In this document: positions 1 through 8,989 of the stretch, piece by piece
Layout of the letters: each line of letters opens with the position of its first letter
Numbering within the stretch: position 1 is the first letter of the stretch
Assembly (NCBI RefSeq): GCF_014205845.1
Contig: NZ_JACHCR010000001.1
Span: forward strand, 707,082-771,081
From: Mucilaginibacter cryoferens
GTDB lineage: Bacteria; Bacteroidota; Bacteroidia; Sphingobacteriales; Sphingobacteriaceae
Reading direction: 5' to 3'
Length of the DNA: 64,000 nt
Notes under the pieces: model-generated
What the model was told of the DNA's origin: nothing
Database searches by the model: none
What the model saw: the letters and a program-made list of their open reading frames with translations, nothing else
Made by a program: the position numbers and the translations under genes

Positions 1-215
1 CAACCAAAATTATTGATGTTACCCACTCAACCCCAATTGAATATAAAGGCCGTGTACCTGCCCGTTCGGTAGTTATACCAGGTTCTTATGCCAAAACATT
101 TGCTGCCGGTACTTACCATGTACCATGTGCGCTGATTATTGGCACCCGTAAAGAGTCGACAGATAAAAAAACCTCGCTTAATGATGCGTTAAGAGAAAAT
201 AACGTAGCCGTTTAA
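1..215 (+). CDS. dapD: 2,3,4,5-tetrahydropyridine-2,6-dicarboxylate N-succinyltransferase, C-terminal part (DapD)
   Basis: The gene enters from the left edge, with codons in frame from base 3 and a TAA at 213-215, leaving the last 70 residues. The visible protein contains SVVIPGSYAKTFAAGTYHVPC and ends ALIIGTRKESTDKKTSL...NNVAV, which I recognise as the conserved C-terminus of DapD. This hexapeptide-repeat enzyme succinylates tetrahydrodipicolinate in the lysine/diaminopimelate pathway in the cytoplasm. The start and most of the beta-helix domain lie outside the window. No complete intrinsic terminator follows; the spacer holds a word-repeat palindrome instead. Confidence 0.85.
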   Translation, partial: TKIIDVTHSTPIEYKGRVPARSVVIPGSYAKTFAAGTYHVPCALIIGTRKESTDKKTSLNDALRENNVAV

Positions 216-220
216 GATAG

Positions 221-303
221 ATTTAAGATGTTAGATATGAGATTTGAGACAGTTTTAAACGCCGGGCTTTTTTCTCATATCTCACATCTCACATCTCATA
301 TCT
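221..303. repeat. Word-repeat quasi-palindrome after dapD
   Basis: The left arm (about 221-252) is made of degenerate units such as AGATGTTAGATATGAGA and GATTTGAGA. The right arm (about 274-303) is made of TCTCATATCTCACATCTC, the complementary words in reverse. The two arms could form a long mismatched hairpin around a short GC-rich centre with a T run. Similar elements with other words occur in many spacers of this window. The function is unknown; it could act as a transcript end or a processing structure. Confidence 0.6.
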
Positions 304-308
304 AAAAT

Positions 309-1436
309 ATGAAGATAGGATACGATGCCAAGCGGGCTTTTTATAACAACACGGGTCTGGGTAACTATAGCCGCTGGCTCATTAAAGCTTTAGCCTACTT
401 TCATCCCGAAAACTCCTACTTTTTATATACGCCAAAAGCTAAGGCAAATAACAGGCTCAGCTTTTTGGAAGATAGTGGCAATATCAGTACAGTAACCCCT
501 AAAAGTAAATTCTTTACCTCATTTTGGCGTAGTAAAGGTATTGTTAAAGACCTTTTGCGCGATGGTATCGAATTATATCATGGCCTTAGTCATGAGTTGC
601 CCTCGGGCATCGGGCGCAGCGGCATCCAGTCGGTAGTTACCATACACGATCTCATCTTTATGCGTTACCCCCAACAGTTTGGCTGGTTTAATTACCGCAT
701 TTACCTGGCTAAAGTAAAATACGCCTGCAAGGTTGCCGATACCATAATAGCCGTAAGCCAAAAAACTAAAGACGACCTGGTTGAACTGCTCAACATCAAC
801 CCAAACAAAATTGAAGTTGTTTACCAGGGCTGCGATCCTGTTTTTGCGGTTATGCAACCCGACGAACAAAAGGCTGCGGTAAAAATAAAGTACAACCTGC
901 CCGATAATTTTTTACTGAGTGTAGGCACTATTGAAGAACGCAAAAACCTGTTGCTGATAGCCCGGGCTTTAAGCAGTATTCAAAACAACACGCCCCTGGT
1001 GGTAGTTGGCCGACCTACAAAATATGCCGATGTGGTTAACCAGTATTTAACTGCCAATAATTTACAAGATAGGGTAGTATTTTTGCACGGTGTTACCTTT
1101 GCAGATTTACCCGCCATTTTTCAGTTAGCTTCAATATTTATTTACCCTTCGCGGTACGAAGGTTTTGGCATCCCGGTATTAGAGGCGCTAAACGCTGGCG
1201 TACCCGTAATTGCGGCAACAGGATCGTGCCTGGAAGAAGCCGGCGGACCAGATAGTTTGTACGCCGACCCTGATGATGCCGACAGACTGGCACAAAAGGT
1301 AAACTTTTTACTGAACAATGATAACGCAAGGCAAAACATGATTAAAAAAGGCTTGTTATTTGCTGATAACTTTACCGACGATAAACTGGCCCTGCAAATG
1401 CAGCGCCTATACACAAATACATTAACCAATGCTTAG
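309..1436 (+). CDS. Glycosyltransferase family 4 (group 1)
   Basis: This 375-residue protein has the two-Rossmann GT-B layout of GT4 enzymes, which move a sugar from a nucleotide donor to a glycan or lipid acceptor and retain the anomeric configuration. An N-terminal glycine-rich loop (GLGNYSRWL, residues ~17-25) and a C-terminal EX7E motif (EGFGIPVLE, residues ~285-293) are visible, as is the SVGTIEERKN donor-domain entry segment. No signal peptide or membrane segment is seen, so it is probably cytoplasmic or membrane-associated. The stop overlaps the next gene by 8 nt, implying coupling with the tRNA-modification gene downstream. Donor and acceptor cannot be read from the sequence. Confidence 0.85.
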   Translation: MKIGYDAKRAFYNNTGLGNYSRWLIKALAYFHPENSYFLYTPKAKANNRLSFLEDSGNISTVTPKSKFFTSFWRSKGIVKDLLRDGIELYHGLSHELPSGIGRSGIQSVVTIHDLIFMRYPQQFGWFNYRIYLAKVKYACKVADTIIAVSQKTKDDLVELLNINPNKIEVVYQGCDPVFAVMQPDEQKAAVKIKYNLPDNFLLSVGTIEERKNLLLIARALSSIQNNTPLVVVGRPTKYADVVNQYLTANNLQDRVVFLHGVTFADLPAIFQLASIFIYPSRYEGFGIPVLEALNAGVPVIAATGSCLEEAGGPDSLYADPDDADRLAQKVNFLLNNDNARQNMIKKGLLFADNFTDDKLALQMQRLYTNTLTNA

Positions 1437-1995
1437 AGACGAAGTTGCCAAGGCTTTTAAAGTGCTACAGGAAGGTGGCATTATACTATACCCTACCGAT
1501 ACCATTTGGGGTATTGGCTGCGATGCCACCAATGATGAAGCCATTAAAAAGATCTTTCGCCTTAAACAGCGCGATGAGGCCAAAAGCATGGTTATATTGG
1601 TAGATACCGAAAACAAGCTGGAAAGTTATGTACAGGATGTAAACCCACTGGCCTATGATTTAATTGAATACGCCGAAAACCCGTTAACCCTGGTAATGCC
1701 TGGCGCAAAAAATTTATCGCCGGCAGTAATAGCGGCCGATGGCAGTGTGGCAATACGTGTAAGCAGTCACCAGTTTTGCCAGCAGTTAATACAACGCTTG
1801 CGCAAACCATTGGTATCAACCTCGGCCAATATAAGCGGCAAACCCGCGCCGCAGTACTTTTCGCAGATAGACCAGGAGATTATTGACGGCGTTGACTACG
1901 TTGTTGACCTTGAACAACACAGCAAGGAGATACGTAACCCATCAACTATAATGAAGCTGTCGCCAGATGGTCAGTTTGAGTTTATAAGGAAATAG
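1429..1995 (+). CDS. tsaC: L-threonylcarbamoyladenylate synthase (YrdC/Sua5 family)
   Basis: The 188-residue YrdC-fold protein makes threonylcarbamoyl-AMP from threonine, bicarbonate and ATP, the first step of t6A37 tRNA modification. Diagnostic segments are YPTDTIWGIGCDA (residues ~20-32), the FRLKQRDEAKSM basic patch with the KxR signature (~43-54), and the STSANISGKPAP segment (~131-142). It is the short, single-domain form without the Sua5 C-terminal extension. The ATG lies inside the end of the upstream glycosyltransferase gene (8-nt overlap), so the two are probably cotranscribed although not obviously related in function. Confidence 0.9.
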   Translation: MLRDEVAKAFKVLQEGGIILYPTDTIWGIGCDATNDEAIKKIFRLKQRDEAKSMVILVDTENKLESYVQDVNPLAYDLIEYAENPLTLVMPGAKNLSPAVIAADGSVAIRVSSHQFCQQLIQRLRKPLVSTSANISGKPAPQYFSQIDQEIIDGVDYVVDLEQHSKEIRNPSTIMKLSPDGQFEFIRK

Positions 1996-2294
1996 ATAGA
2001 AAAGAGTCAAGACGTTAGAATCAAGAGTTAAGCCTTTTTATTTGGGATGTTGAATCTAGATTGGTGGACGTTGCCTTTTTTGTAGGAGACGCATCACACG
2101 CGTCTTCCGCTTTACAGCACCAACATACAAGCCCCCATTAAAAACCAATCGCAAGTACTTTAGTATAAATTTCAGATAGCTGCGTACAATTTGTACCTTA
2201 CAATTTAGAGTTTAGAATTTAACCTTACCTTTGAACTTTAGTTTAAAGTCCAACATTTTTGGATTTAGAATTTAGTTTTTAGCGTTTCACCACT
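1996..2294. other. Spacer with word-repeat tracts, no gene seen
   Basis: I see no coding potential here. It contains a left-type tract of AGTCAAGA/GAATCAAGAG words (about 2005-2033), a short GAGACGC palindrome (2081-2108), and a second tract of TTTAGAGTTTAGAATTT and TTTGGATTTAGAATTTAG words (about 2201-2281). These resemble the word-repeat elements elsewhere in the window. The promoter for the nucleotidyltransferase gene should lie here, but I cannot place it. Confidence 0.5.
2081..2108. repeat. Short dispersed-type palindrome (GAGACGC...GCGTCT)
   Basis: TGTAGGAGACGC is followed by an 8-nt loop region and GCGTCTTCC, giving a small hairpin with AGACGC/GCGTCT arms. Palindromes of the TGTAGAGACGC...GCGTCTC type are, from memory, common small dispersed repeats in Bacteroidota genomes. 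Only one copy is in this window, so its repeat status is inferred. Confidence 0.45.
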
Positions 2295-3701
2295 ATGCAA
2301 CACCATCTGCAGCATTCTGTATTTTCGGTTATATCAAAACTTGCTGCGCAGCATAATGTACAGGTGTACGCCATTGGTGGCTTTGTACGCGATATTTTTT
2401 TAGAGCGCCCGTCTAAAGATATCGATATTGTAATTATTGGCAATGGTATTGAATTTGCCGAAGCTGTAGGCGCGAAACTCCGGGTAAAGGTTGCCGTTTA
2501 CAAAAATTTTGGCACAGCCTCACTTAAATACCAGGATCTGGAAATTGAGTTTGTAGGTGCCCGTAAAGAATCGTATCGCCGCGATTCACGCAAGCCCATC
2601 GTAGAAAATGGCACTTTAGAAGACGACCAGAAGCGTCGTGATTTTACTATTAACGCGCTGGCCATTTCTCTTAACCCGGATACTTTTGGCCAATTGCTTG
2701 ATCCGTTTGACGGCATGGCAGATATGGACCAAAAACTGATCCGCACACCGCTCAACCCGGCTGAAACTTTTTCTGATGATCCTTTACGTATGATGCGGGC
2801 AATCCGTTTCGCTTCGCAACTTAATTTTAGGATAGATGATGTTGCCGTGGCTGCTATTAAAAACAATGCAGACAGGATCAGTATTATATCGCAGGAGCGG
2901 ATCACCGATGAATTAAATAAGATTATTCTCTCAAAAGTACCATCCATCGGTTTCAACTATTTGTTTGATACCGGCTTGCTGCACAAAATATTCCCGCTGA
3001 TGGCAGGCCTTTATGGGGTTGACTATATTGATGGCAAAGGCCATAAAGATAATTTTTACCATACCCTACAGGTACTGGATAATATTTGCGAAACCACTAC
3101 CGATCTTTGGTTGCGGTGGTCGGCCATTTTGCATGATATTGCCAAACCCGCCACCAAACGTTTCGAACCCGGTCACGGCTGGACGTTTCACGGCCATGAG
3201 GATCGCGGAGCCCGCATGGTACCCAAAATATTCGGCCACTTAAAACTACCCCTTAACGAAAAAATGAAGCAGGTACAAAAACTGGTTCAGTTACATTTAA
3301 GGCCAATTGTATTGTCGCAATCTGTCGTAACAGACTCGGCAGTAAGACGTTTGCTTTTTGAGGCTGGGGACGACATAGAGGGACTAATGTTGTTGTGTAA
3401 AGCAGACATCACCACAAAAAACGAATACAAGGTTAAAAAATATCGTAACAATTTTGAGTTGGTTCAACAAAAGTTAAAAGATGTTGAAGAGCGCGATAAC
3501 GTCAGAAACTGGCAACCACCTGTTACCGGACTGGATATTATGGAGCTTTTTGGCATAAAAGAAGGCCGCGAAGTAGGAATTATCAAAAATCAGATCCGCG
3601 AAGCCATCCTGGAGGGCGAGATTCCGAACGAGCGCGAGGCTGCCATAAACTATACAATTGCCAAAGGCTTAGAAATTGGCTTAAAAGTTGTGGCAAGCTG
3701 A
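2295..3701 (+). CDS. cca: CCA tRNA nucleotidyltransferase with HD domain
   Basis: This 468-residue class II nucleotidyltransferase adds or repairs the 3' CCA end of tRNA. The catalytic head carries GGFVRD (residues 28-33) and the DID metal-binding pair (42-44), followed by RRDFTINALA and the flexible-neck segment SDDPLRMMRAIRFA. A C-terminal HD domain is marked by LHDIAKP and HGHEDRGA, as in bacterial CCA enzymes with phosphohydrolase activity. A poly(A) polymerase role is possible from the family but less likely in this phylum. It stands alone, 49 nt upstream of the acidic pRiA4b ORF-3-like gene. Confidence 0.88.
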   Translation: MQHHLQHSVFSVISKLAAQHNVQVYAIGGFVRDIFLERPSKDIDIVIIGNGIEFAEAVGAKLRVKVAVYKNFGTASLKYQDLEIEFVGARKESYRRDSRKPIVENGTLEDDQKRRDFTINALAISLNPDTFGQLLDPFDGMADMDQKLIRTPLNPAETFSDDPLRMMRAIRFASQLNFRIDDVAVAAIKNNADRISIISQERITDELNKIILSKVPSIGFNYLFDTGLLHKIFPLMAGLYGVDYIDGKGHKDNFYHTLQVLDNICETTTDLWLRWSAILHDIAKPATKRFEPGHGWTFHGHEDRGARMVPKIFGHLKLPLNEKMKQVQKLVQLHLRPIVLSQSVVTDSAVRRLLFEAGDDIEGLMLLCKADITTKNEYKVKKYRNNFELVQQKLKDVEERDNVRNWQPPVTGLDIMELFGIKEGREVGIIKNQIREAILEGEIPNEREAAINYTIAKGLEIGLKVVAS

Positions 3702-3750
3702 AATTGAATTAAAACACTATTTTTGTCCCCATTAAAAATTTATTCAGACA

Positions 3751-4407
3751 ATGGCACTATACAGGTTCAGGGTTACTTTCGAAGATTATGATGATGTGAT
3801 GCGTGAGATTGATGTAAAATCGAATCAAACCTTCGAAGATTTACACCGCGCAATACACCAGTCAACCGGTTATAATCCCGAATTTTCTTCATCTTTTTAT
3901 ATCAGCAATGATCAGTGGATGAAGGGCGAAGAAATCACTTACTTACCCAATCAAAAAAGAAAAGATCGTGGCATTTCATTAATGACCAACGTAAAGTTAT
4001 TGAGCTTTATTGACGATCCGCACCAAAAATTTTACTATACTTTTAATTTCGACCGCCCATTTGATTTTCACGTAGAGTTGATGAAGATTATTCTTGACGA
4101 AACACCGGGTACCACCTACCCTGCCGTTATAAAATCGGTTGGCGAGGCACCAAAACAGTTTGGCAATGTATTTATGCCTGCGGCAACGGCGGCCGCGCCT
4201 GATGAAGATTTCGACTTTTTAAACGAAATGGCCTTTAACCCCGAAGATGCCGAAGACTTTTCTGAAGTTACCGACATGGGTACAGACCTACCCGAAGAAA
4301 AAGCAGAAGAGAGCGAGGATGAAGACGATGAGTTTGGCAACGAATTTGCCGATGACGAAGGCTTTGATGACGACGAAAAACCACATCGCGGTGGTGATGA
4401 TTATTAA
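3751..4407 (+). CDS. Plasmid pRiA4b ORF-3-like family protein with acidic tail
   Basis: The 218-residue protein has an N-terminal domain (about 1-120) with YRFRVTFEDYDDVMREIDV and a FEDLHRAIHQSTGY helix, typical of the pRiA4b ORF-3-like fold. Some databases call this an 'IS1096 passenger TnpR' protein. The last ~70 residues are very rich in Asp and Glu, probably a disordered tail. The biochemical role is unknown. It sits between the cca and miaA tRNA-modification genes, which may hint at a link with RNA metabolism, but nothing in the sequence proves it. There are no signs of transposition around it. Confidence 0.75.
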   Translation: MALYRFRVTFEDYDDVMREIDVKSNQTFEDLHRAIHQSTGYNPEFSSSFYISNDQWMKGEEITYLPNQKRKDRGISLMTNVKLLSFIDDPHQKFYYTFNFDRPFDFHVELMKIILDETPGTTYPAVIKSVGEAPKQFGNVFMPAATAAAPDEDFDFLNEMAFNPEDAEDFSEVTDMGTDLPEEKAEESEDEDDEFGNEFADDEGFDDDEKPHRGGDDY

Positions 4408-4434
4408 TACTTAAATATAGAATTATATTAGCCT

Positions 4435-4516
4435 CGTCATTGCGAAGAACGAAGCAATCCCCGATATACAAAGCCGACAGGCAAAGTTTGGGATTGCTTC
4501 GTTCTTCGCAATGACG
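4435..4516. repeat. GTCATTGCGAAG/GAAGCAATCC palindromic repeat
   Basis: An 82-bp palindrome with arms starting CGTCATTGCGAAGAACGAAG and ending in its reverse complement, with a GCAATCCC core on each side. It fills the spacer between the ORF-3-like gene and miaA, and the miaA start follows 16 nt later. It belongs to the same family as the copies at 63.5-63.9 kb. In transcript form it would be a stable hairpin just upstream of miaA, with a possible effect on its expression. Confidence 0.8.
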
Positions 4517-4532
4517 TTTTTATATAAACCCC

Positions 4533-5453
4533 ATGTCGCCACCAAACAAAACCCTTATTGTAATTGCCGGCCCAACTGCTATTGGCAAAACAGCAGCAGC
4601 AATTGAAGTGGCCAAACACTTTAACACAGTAGTGGTATCGGCCGATTCGAGGCAGTTTTTTAGGGAGATGAGTATTGGTACAGCCAAACCCAGCGCAGAC
4701 GAACTGGCACAGGTAAAGCACTATTTTATTGATTCGCATGGTGTAACCGAACCATTTTCGGTAGGCGATTTTGAAAAGCAGGGACTTGTATTACTCGATG
4801 AATTATTTAAAACACACGATCATGTTATTTTGGCAGGTGGCTCGGGCTTGTACATCAAAGCTATCTGCGAAGGCTTTGACGACCTGCCAACTGCCGATCC
4901 ATCTATCCGCGAGAAACTGAACCAGAAATTGGAAGAAAAAGGGATAGCACACTTACAAGAGAAATTAAAACAGGCAGACCCTGTTTATTACCATGAGGTT
5001 GACCTTGGCAATCCACAAAGAATTATAAGAGCACTGGAGGTTTTTGAAAGTTCGGGCCTGCCTATTTCATCGTACAGGCAGGCTACGGTTAATAAACGCC
5101 CCTTCCGTATCGTTAAACTGGCCTTAAACATGCCACGAGAGTTGCTGTACAAACGCATTAACCTTAGGGTTGATATGATGCTGCAACAAGGTTTATTGGC
5201 AGAGGCAGAGTCGCTGCTCCCCTATCGCCATTTAAACGCGTTGAATACAGTAGGTTATTCTGAAATATTTGATTACCTGGACGGTAATACAACGCTCGAC
5301 AAAGCGGTGGAGATGATAAAACAAAATACCAGGCGATTTGCCAAAAGGCAACTCACCTGGTTTCGTAAAGATCAGTCTTTTATCTGGCTGGATGCCGGAA
5401 CACCCGGTTTAGTGGCAAAAATGGTTGAAGCTGTTGAAAGCCCGTTACGATAA
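4533..5453 (+). CDS. miaA: tRNA dimethylallyltransferase (MiaA)
   Basis: The 306-residue enzyme transfers a dimethylallyl group to N6 of A37 in tRNAs that read UNN codons. The P-loop GPTAIGKT (residues 13-20), [18 protein letters not shown] and [10 protein letters not shown] segments are all visible, as is the C-terminal [16 protein letters not shown] motif. The length is normal for the family. The gene ends 9 nt inside the convergent rfbA gene, so the two stop regions overlap and there is no room for a separate terminator. Confidence 0.95.
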   Translation: MSPPNKTLIVIAGPTAIGKTAAAIEVAKHFNTVVVSADSRQFFREMSIGTAKPSADELAQVKHYFIDSHGVTEPFSVGDFEKQGLVLLDELFKTHDHVILAGGSGLYIKAICEGFDDLPTADPSIREKLNQKLEEKGIAHLQEKLKQADPVYYHEVDLGNPQRIIRALEVFESSGLPISSYRQATVNKRPFRIVKLALNMPRELLYKRINLRVDMMLQQGLLAEAESLLPYRHLNALNTVGYSEIFDYLDGNTTLDKAVEMIKQNTRRFAKRQLTWFRKDQSFIWLDAGTPGLVAKMVEAVESPLR

Positions 5454-6305
5454 CAGGCTTTGCAAATAAGCGCCATAACCACTCTTTATATACTTTTGCA
5501 CCAGCACTTTCAATTGTTCATCATCAATAAACCCACGACGGTAGGCAACTTCTTCAATACATCCTATTTTGGTCGACTGGCGCTTTTCTATCACGCGTAC
5601 ATACTCCGTAGCATCGCTTAACGAATCAAATGTACCGGTATCCAGCCACGCTGTGCCCTTATCCATAACCCCTACATGTAAATTATCCTGCTCCAGGTAA
5701 AACTTGTTTACATCGGTTATTTCGTACTCACCACGCGGTGATGGTTCCAGGTCTTTGGCTATCTGAATAACGCTGTTATCATAAAAATATAATCCCGGTA
5801 CCGCGAATTTTGATTTTGGGCTGAGTGGTTTTTCTTCAATAGACAAAGCTTTAAACTCATCATCAAACTCTACCACCCCGTATCTTTCCGGATCGGCAAC
5901 ATGGTAGGCAAAAATGGCAGCGCCATCCACATCATTAAAACTACGAATCAACTCCGGGAAACCTGTGCCATAAAATATATTATCGCCCAAAATAAGGGCT
6001 ACTTTATCATCGCCGATAAATTTCTCGCCAATAACAAAGGCCTGGGCAAGCCCGTTTGGCTTTTCTTGTATCGCGTACTCAAATCTACATCCCAGCTCGG
6101 CGCCATCACCCAAAAGGCGTACAAAGCCCGGGTTATCTTCGGCCGTGGTGATGATCAGGATCTCCTTAATATCGGCCTGCATTAAAACAGATAGCGGATA
6201 ATAGATCATCGGTTTATCATATATCGGCATCAGTTGCTTACTTATTGCCCTCGTAATTGGATAAAGTCTTGTGCCCGATCCGCCCGCTAAAATGATACCT
6301 TTCAT
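5445..6305 (-). CDS. rfbA: Glucose-1-phosphate thymidylyltransferase (RfbA)
   Basis: This 286-residue nucleotidyltransferase makes dTDP-glucose from dTTP and glucose-1-phosphate, the first step of dTDP-L-rhamnose synthesis. The signature [13 protein letters not shown] and [17 protein letters not shown] segments are at the N-terminus, and GDNIFYG and EKPLSPKS follow. It is separated from rfbC/rfbD by the forward cysDN block, and no rfbB (4,6-dehydratase) is present in the window. This is an unusual split of the rml genes. It is convergent with miaA. Confidence 0.93.
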   Translation of the reverse strand: MKGIILAGGSGTRLYPITRAISKQLMPIYDKPMIYYPLSVLMQADIKEILIITTAEDNPGFVRLLGDGAELGCRFEYAIQEKPNGLAQAFVIGEKFIGDDKVALILGDNIFYGTGFPELIRSFNDVDGAAIFAYHVADPERYGVVEFDDEFKALSIEEKPLSPKSKFAVPGLYFYDNSVIQIAKDLEPSPRGEYEITDVNKFYLEQDNLHVGVMDKGTAWLDTGTFDSLSDATEYVRVIEKRQSTKIGCIEEVAYRRGFIDDEQLKVLVQKYIKSGYGAYLQSLLS

Positions 6306-6630
6306 AAATTGATTAGGTGTGTGAACTTATTTTCTAAAAATAGTTATTTTTTTATTGTTCAATTATATTATGCTGCGACAATCTCCTTTAAGTAACAACT
6401 ACTATGCCTTTTAACGGGCGTTGCAGCTACAAAGTAGGTACATATAACGCTATCGGCAAACTTATAATTTATCCGGCTAAAATAAATACAATATCAACCA
6501 TTAATATTACCGGTTGGGTAAAAGTTAAAATCCATTTAAAAGCCTCAACATTAGCATAAAATTACTAATATTGCAGTTTAAATGCTAAATACTACTATTT
6601 AGGTGGATTTAGCGGGTTTTAAAGGTTAGC
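6306..6630. other. Divergent spacer between rfbA and cysD
   Basis: This 325-nt AT-rich region should hold promoters for both rfbA (reverse) and cysD (forward). On the forward strand, TTG at 6571-6573 is followed after 19 nt by TACTATTTA at 6593-6601, a weak match to the Bacteroidota TTTG-N19-TAnnTTTG promoter. No ORF, RNA gene or strong hairpin is evident. Confidence 0.35.
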
Positions 6631-7536
6631 ATGCACAAATATTATCTTACTCATCTGCAGGAATTAGAATCGGAAGCCATTTACGTAATAAGGGAAGTGG
6701 TTGCCCAATTTGATCGCCCTGCTATACTGTTCTCTGGCGGTAAAGACTCCATTGTTATTACCCATCTGGCTCAAAAAGCCTTCTGGCCGGCTAAAATACC
6801 TATGCCACTTATCCATATAGATACCGGGCATAACTTTCCCGAAACCATGGAGTTTAGGGATAAACTGGTTGACAAGTTAGGCGTACAGCTTATTGTAGGC
6901 TCGGTACAGGATGCTATTAACAATGGCCGTGCGGTTGAAGAAAGCGGCATTAATGCCAGCCGTAACGAATTGCAGATCGTATCGCTACTGGATACCATCG
7001 AAACGCATAAAATTGATGCAGCTATTGGTGGCGCCCGCCGCGACGAGGAAAAAGCACGTTCAAAAGAGCGCTTTTTTTCGCACCGTGATGAGTTTGGCCA
7101 GTGGGACCCTAAAAATCAACGCCCAGAATTGTGGAACATTTTTAACGGTCGTAAGCGTATGGGCGAACATTTTCGCGTATTCCCCATCAGTAACTGGACC
7201 GAGATGGATATCTGGAATTATATTTTACAGGAAAATATTGATATCCCTTCGTTGTACTTTGCACACAATCGTAACGCTGTTTACCGCGATGGCACCTGGT
7301 TACCGGCATCGGAGTTTTTATCCCTGCGCGATGGCGAATTTGTAGAAAACAAACTTATGCGTTTCCGTACCCTGGGCGATATTACCATTACCGGTGGTAT
7401 TGAATCTGACGCCGACACATTGGAGAAAATTGTTGCCGAAGTATCTGCCACCCGCAGTACCGAACGCGGCAACCGCAGCGATGATAAACGCTCGGATACA
7501 TCCATGGAAGACAGGAAAAAACAAGGTTATTTTTAA
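6631..7536 (+). CDS. cysD: Sulfate adenylyltransferase subunit 2 (CysD)
   Basis: The 301-residue ATP pyrophosphatase subunit of ATP sulfurylase makes adenosine phosphosulfate from sulfate and ATP. The PP-loop SGGKDS is at residues 35-40, and IDTGHNFPETMEFRD, GGARRDEEKARSKER and SNWTEMDIWNYI are family segments. It is followed 73 nt later by cysN, its GTPase partner. No cysC, cysH or sulfotransferase gene is visible nearby, so it cannot be decided from this window whether APS is used for cysteine synthesis or for sulfating a polymer. Confidence 0.94.
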   Translation: MHKYYLTHLQELESEAIYVIREVVAQFDRPAILFSGGKDSIVITHLAQKAFWPAKIPMPLIHIDTGHNFPETMEFRDKLVDKLGVQLIVGSVQDAINNGRAVEESGINASRNELQIVSLLDTIETHKIDAAIGGARRDEEKARSKERFFSHRDEFGQWDPKNQRPELWNIFNGRKRMGEHFRVFPISNWTEMDIWNYILQENIDIPSLYFAHNRNAVYRDGTWLPASEFLSLRDGEFVENKLMRFRTLGDITITGGIESDADTLEKIVAEVSATRSTERGNRSDDKRSDTSMEDRKKQGYF

Positions 7537-7609
7537 ATTGATCAATCAGCTTTTTAGCTAAAATATATTACGCGAGCCTGGTAACGGGCAACACGTAACT
7601 CATTAAATT

Positions 7610-8854
7610 ATGGAACTATTACGTTTTACAACAGCCGGCAGTGTAGATGATGGGAAGAGTACCCTCATAGGGCGGCTACTTTACGACTCCAAATCTATTT
7701 TTGAGGACCAGATGGAGGCCGTAAAACAATCGAGCGAAAGGAAAGGATTACAGCACATCGATCTATCATTGCTTACCGATGGTCTGCGTTCTGAAAGGGA
7801 GCAAGGGATCACCATTGATGTTGCGTACCGTTACTTTGCCACCCCAAAACGTAAATTTATTATTGCCGATACCCCGGGCCATATTCAATACACCCGCAAC
7901 ATGGTTACAGGCGCATCAACAGCCAATTTGGCTTTGGTGCTGATAGATGCCCGCAAAGGTGTGGTTGAGCAAACCTGCCGCCACTCTTTTATAGCTTCGC
8001 TGTTAAAAATTCCTCATATTATTGTTTGTATCAATAAAATGGATCTGGTAGAATACTCGGAAGAGACCTACAACAAGGTTGTTGAACAATACAATGATTT
8101 TGCATCAAAAATTGATGTTACCGATATCCGTTTTGTACCTATCAGCGCTTTAGAAGGCGATAACGTGGTAAACGACTCTGTAAACATGCCCTGGTATAAA
8201 GGCGAAAGCTTGTTACATACGTTAGAAACCATCCACATCAGCAGCGACGAAAACCATGCCGATGCACGTTTCCCGGTGCAAACGGTGATCCGTCCGCATG
8301 CTGCGGAGTATCATGATTACCGTGGTTATGCAGGCCGTATTGCAGGTGGCATATTTAAACCCGGCGATAAAATTACCGTGTTGCCTTCGGGCTTAACATC
8401 GGCCATTAAATCTATCGACACATTTTCGGGTCCGGTTGAAGAGGCTTTTGCGCCAATGTCTGTTTCTATTACTTTGGAAGATGATATTGATGTGAGTCGC
8501 GGCGATATGATTGTTAAAGACGACAGCGAACCATTTGTAAGCCAGGATCTGGAAGTAATGCTTTGCTGGATGGGTAGCCGTGGACCGCGCCCAGGCGCTA
8601 AATATCACCTGAAAAATACTACCCGCGAGGTAATGGCCATTATTAAAGAGGTTTATTACAAGCTGGATATTAATACCATGGAAAAACAGGAAAATGCCGG
8701 CGATATTAAAATGAACGAAATGGCCCGTGTACGCCTGCGTACAACCCAGCCTCTTGTTTTTGACGAATACCGCAAAAACCGCATTACCGGCTCATTAATT
8801 TTAGTTGACGAAGCTACTAATGAAACAGTGGCTGCCGGAACTATACTATTATAG
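7610..8854 (+). CDS. cysN: Sulfate adenylyltransferase subunit 1, GTPase (CysN)
   Basis: This 414-residue translation-factor-like GTPase drives APS formation by CysD. G1 is GSVDDGKS (residues 10-17), G3 lies in DTPGHIQYTRN, and G4 is NKMD. The beta-barrel domains II and III follow. It is the short form without a fused APS kinase (CysC) domain, so PAPS would need a separate kinase. The gene is in an operon with cysD and ends 49 nt before a clear terminator. Confidence 0.94.
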   Translation: MELLRFTTAGSVDDGKSTLIGRLLYDSKSIFEDQMEAVKQSSERKGLQHIDLSLLTDGLRSEREQGITIDVAYRYFATPKRKFIIADTPGHIQYTRNMVTGASTANLALVLIDARKGVVEQTCRHSFIASLLKIPHIIVCINKMDLVEYSEETYNKVVEQYNDFASKIDVTDIRFVPISALEGDNVVNDSVNMPWYKGESLLHTLETIHISSDENHADARFPVQTVIRPHAAEYHDYRGYAGRIAGGIFKPGDKITVLPSGLTSAIKSIDTFSGPVEEAFAPMSVSITLEDDIDVSRGDMIVKDDSEPFVSQDLEVMLCWMGSRGPRPGAKYHLKNTTREVMAIIKEVYYKLDINTMEKQENAGDIKMNEMARVRLRTTQPLVFDEYRKNRITGSLILVDEATNETVAAGTILL

Positions 8855-8903
8855 GCTACACCTGTTTAAAAAATGCATGTTTAATTTACCTATAAATATA
8901 CGG

Positions 8904-8934
8904 AAGCCCGGTTTTAAAGAGCCGGGCTTTTTTT
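8904..8934 (+). terminator. Intrinsic terminator of cysDN
   Basis: AAGCCCGG (8904-8911) pairs with CCGGGCTT (8922-8929) across a 10-nt loop and is followed by a run of seven to eight T. It ends the cysDN transcript and separates it from the next forward gene. Confidence 0.88.
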
Positions 8935-8989
8935 ATAAATTGGGCATTCGTGCAACCTGCTAAAGTTGCGTGGCTAAACCCATTACCCT

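Noticed and set aside
261..275. Possible dapD terminator (GCCGGGC followed by T run)
   Set aside because: I cannot find a complementary left arm for the GC part; only the wider word palindrome pairs.
1142..1429. Reverse ORFs opposite the first glycosyltransferase gene
   Set aside because: They lie wholly inside a gene with a clear GT4 signature on the other strand and show no domain of their own.
4116..4340. Ser-rich reverse ORF in the acidic tail of the ORF-3-like gene
   Set aside because: Asp/Glu codon runs read in antisense give Ser-rich peptides, so this is an artefact of the acidic tail.
3751..4407. Mobile element suggested by the 'IS1096 passenger TnpR' family name
   Set aside because: There is no transposase, no terminal repeat and no target duplication; the family name is historical.
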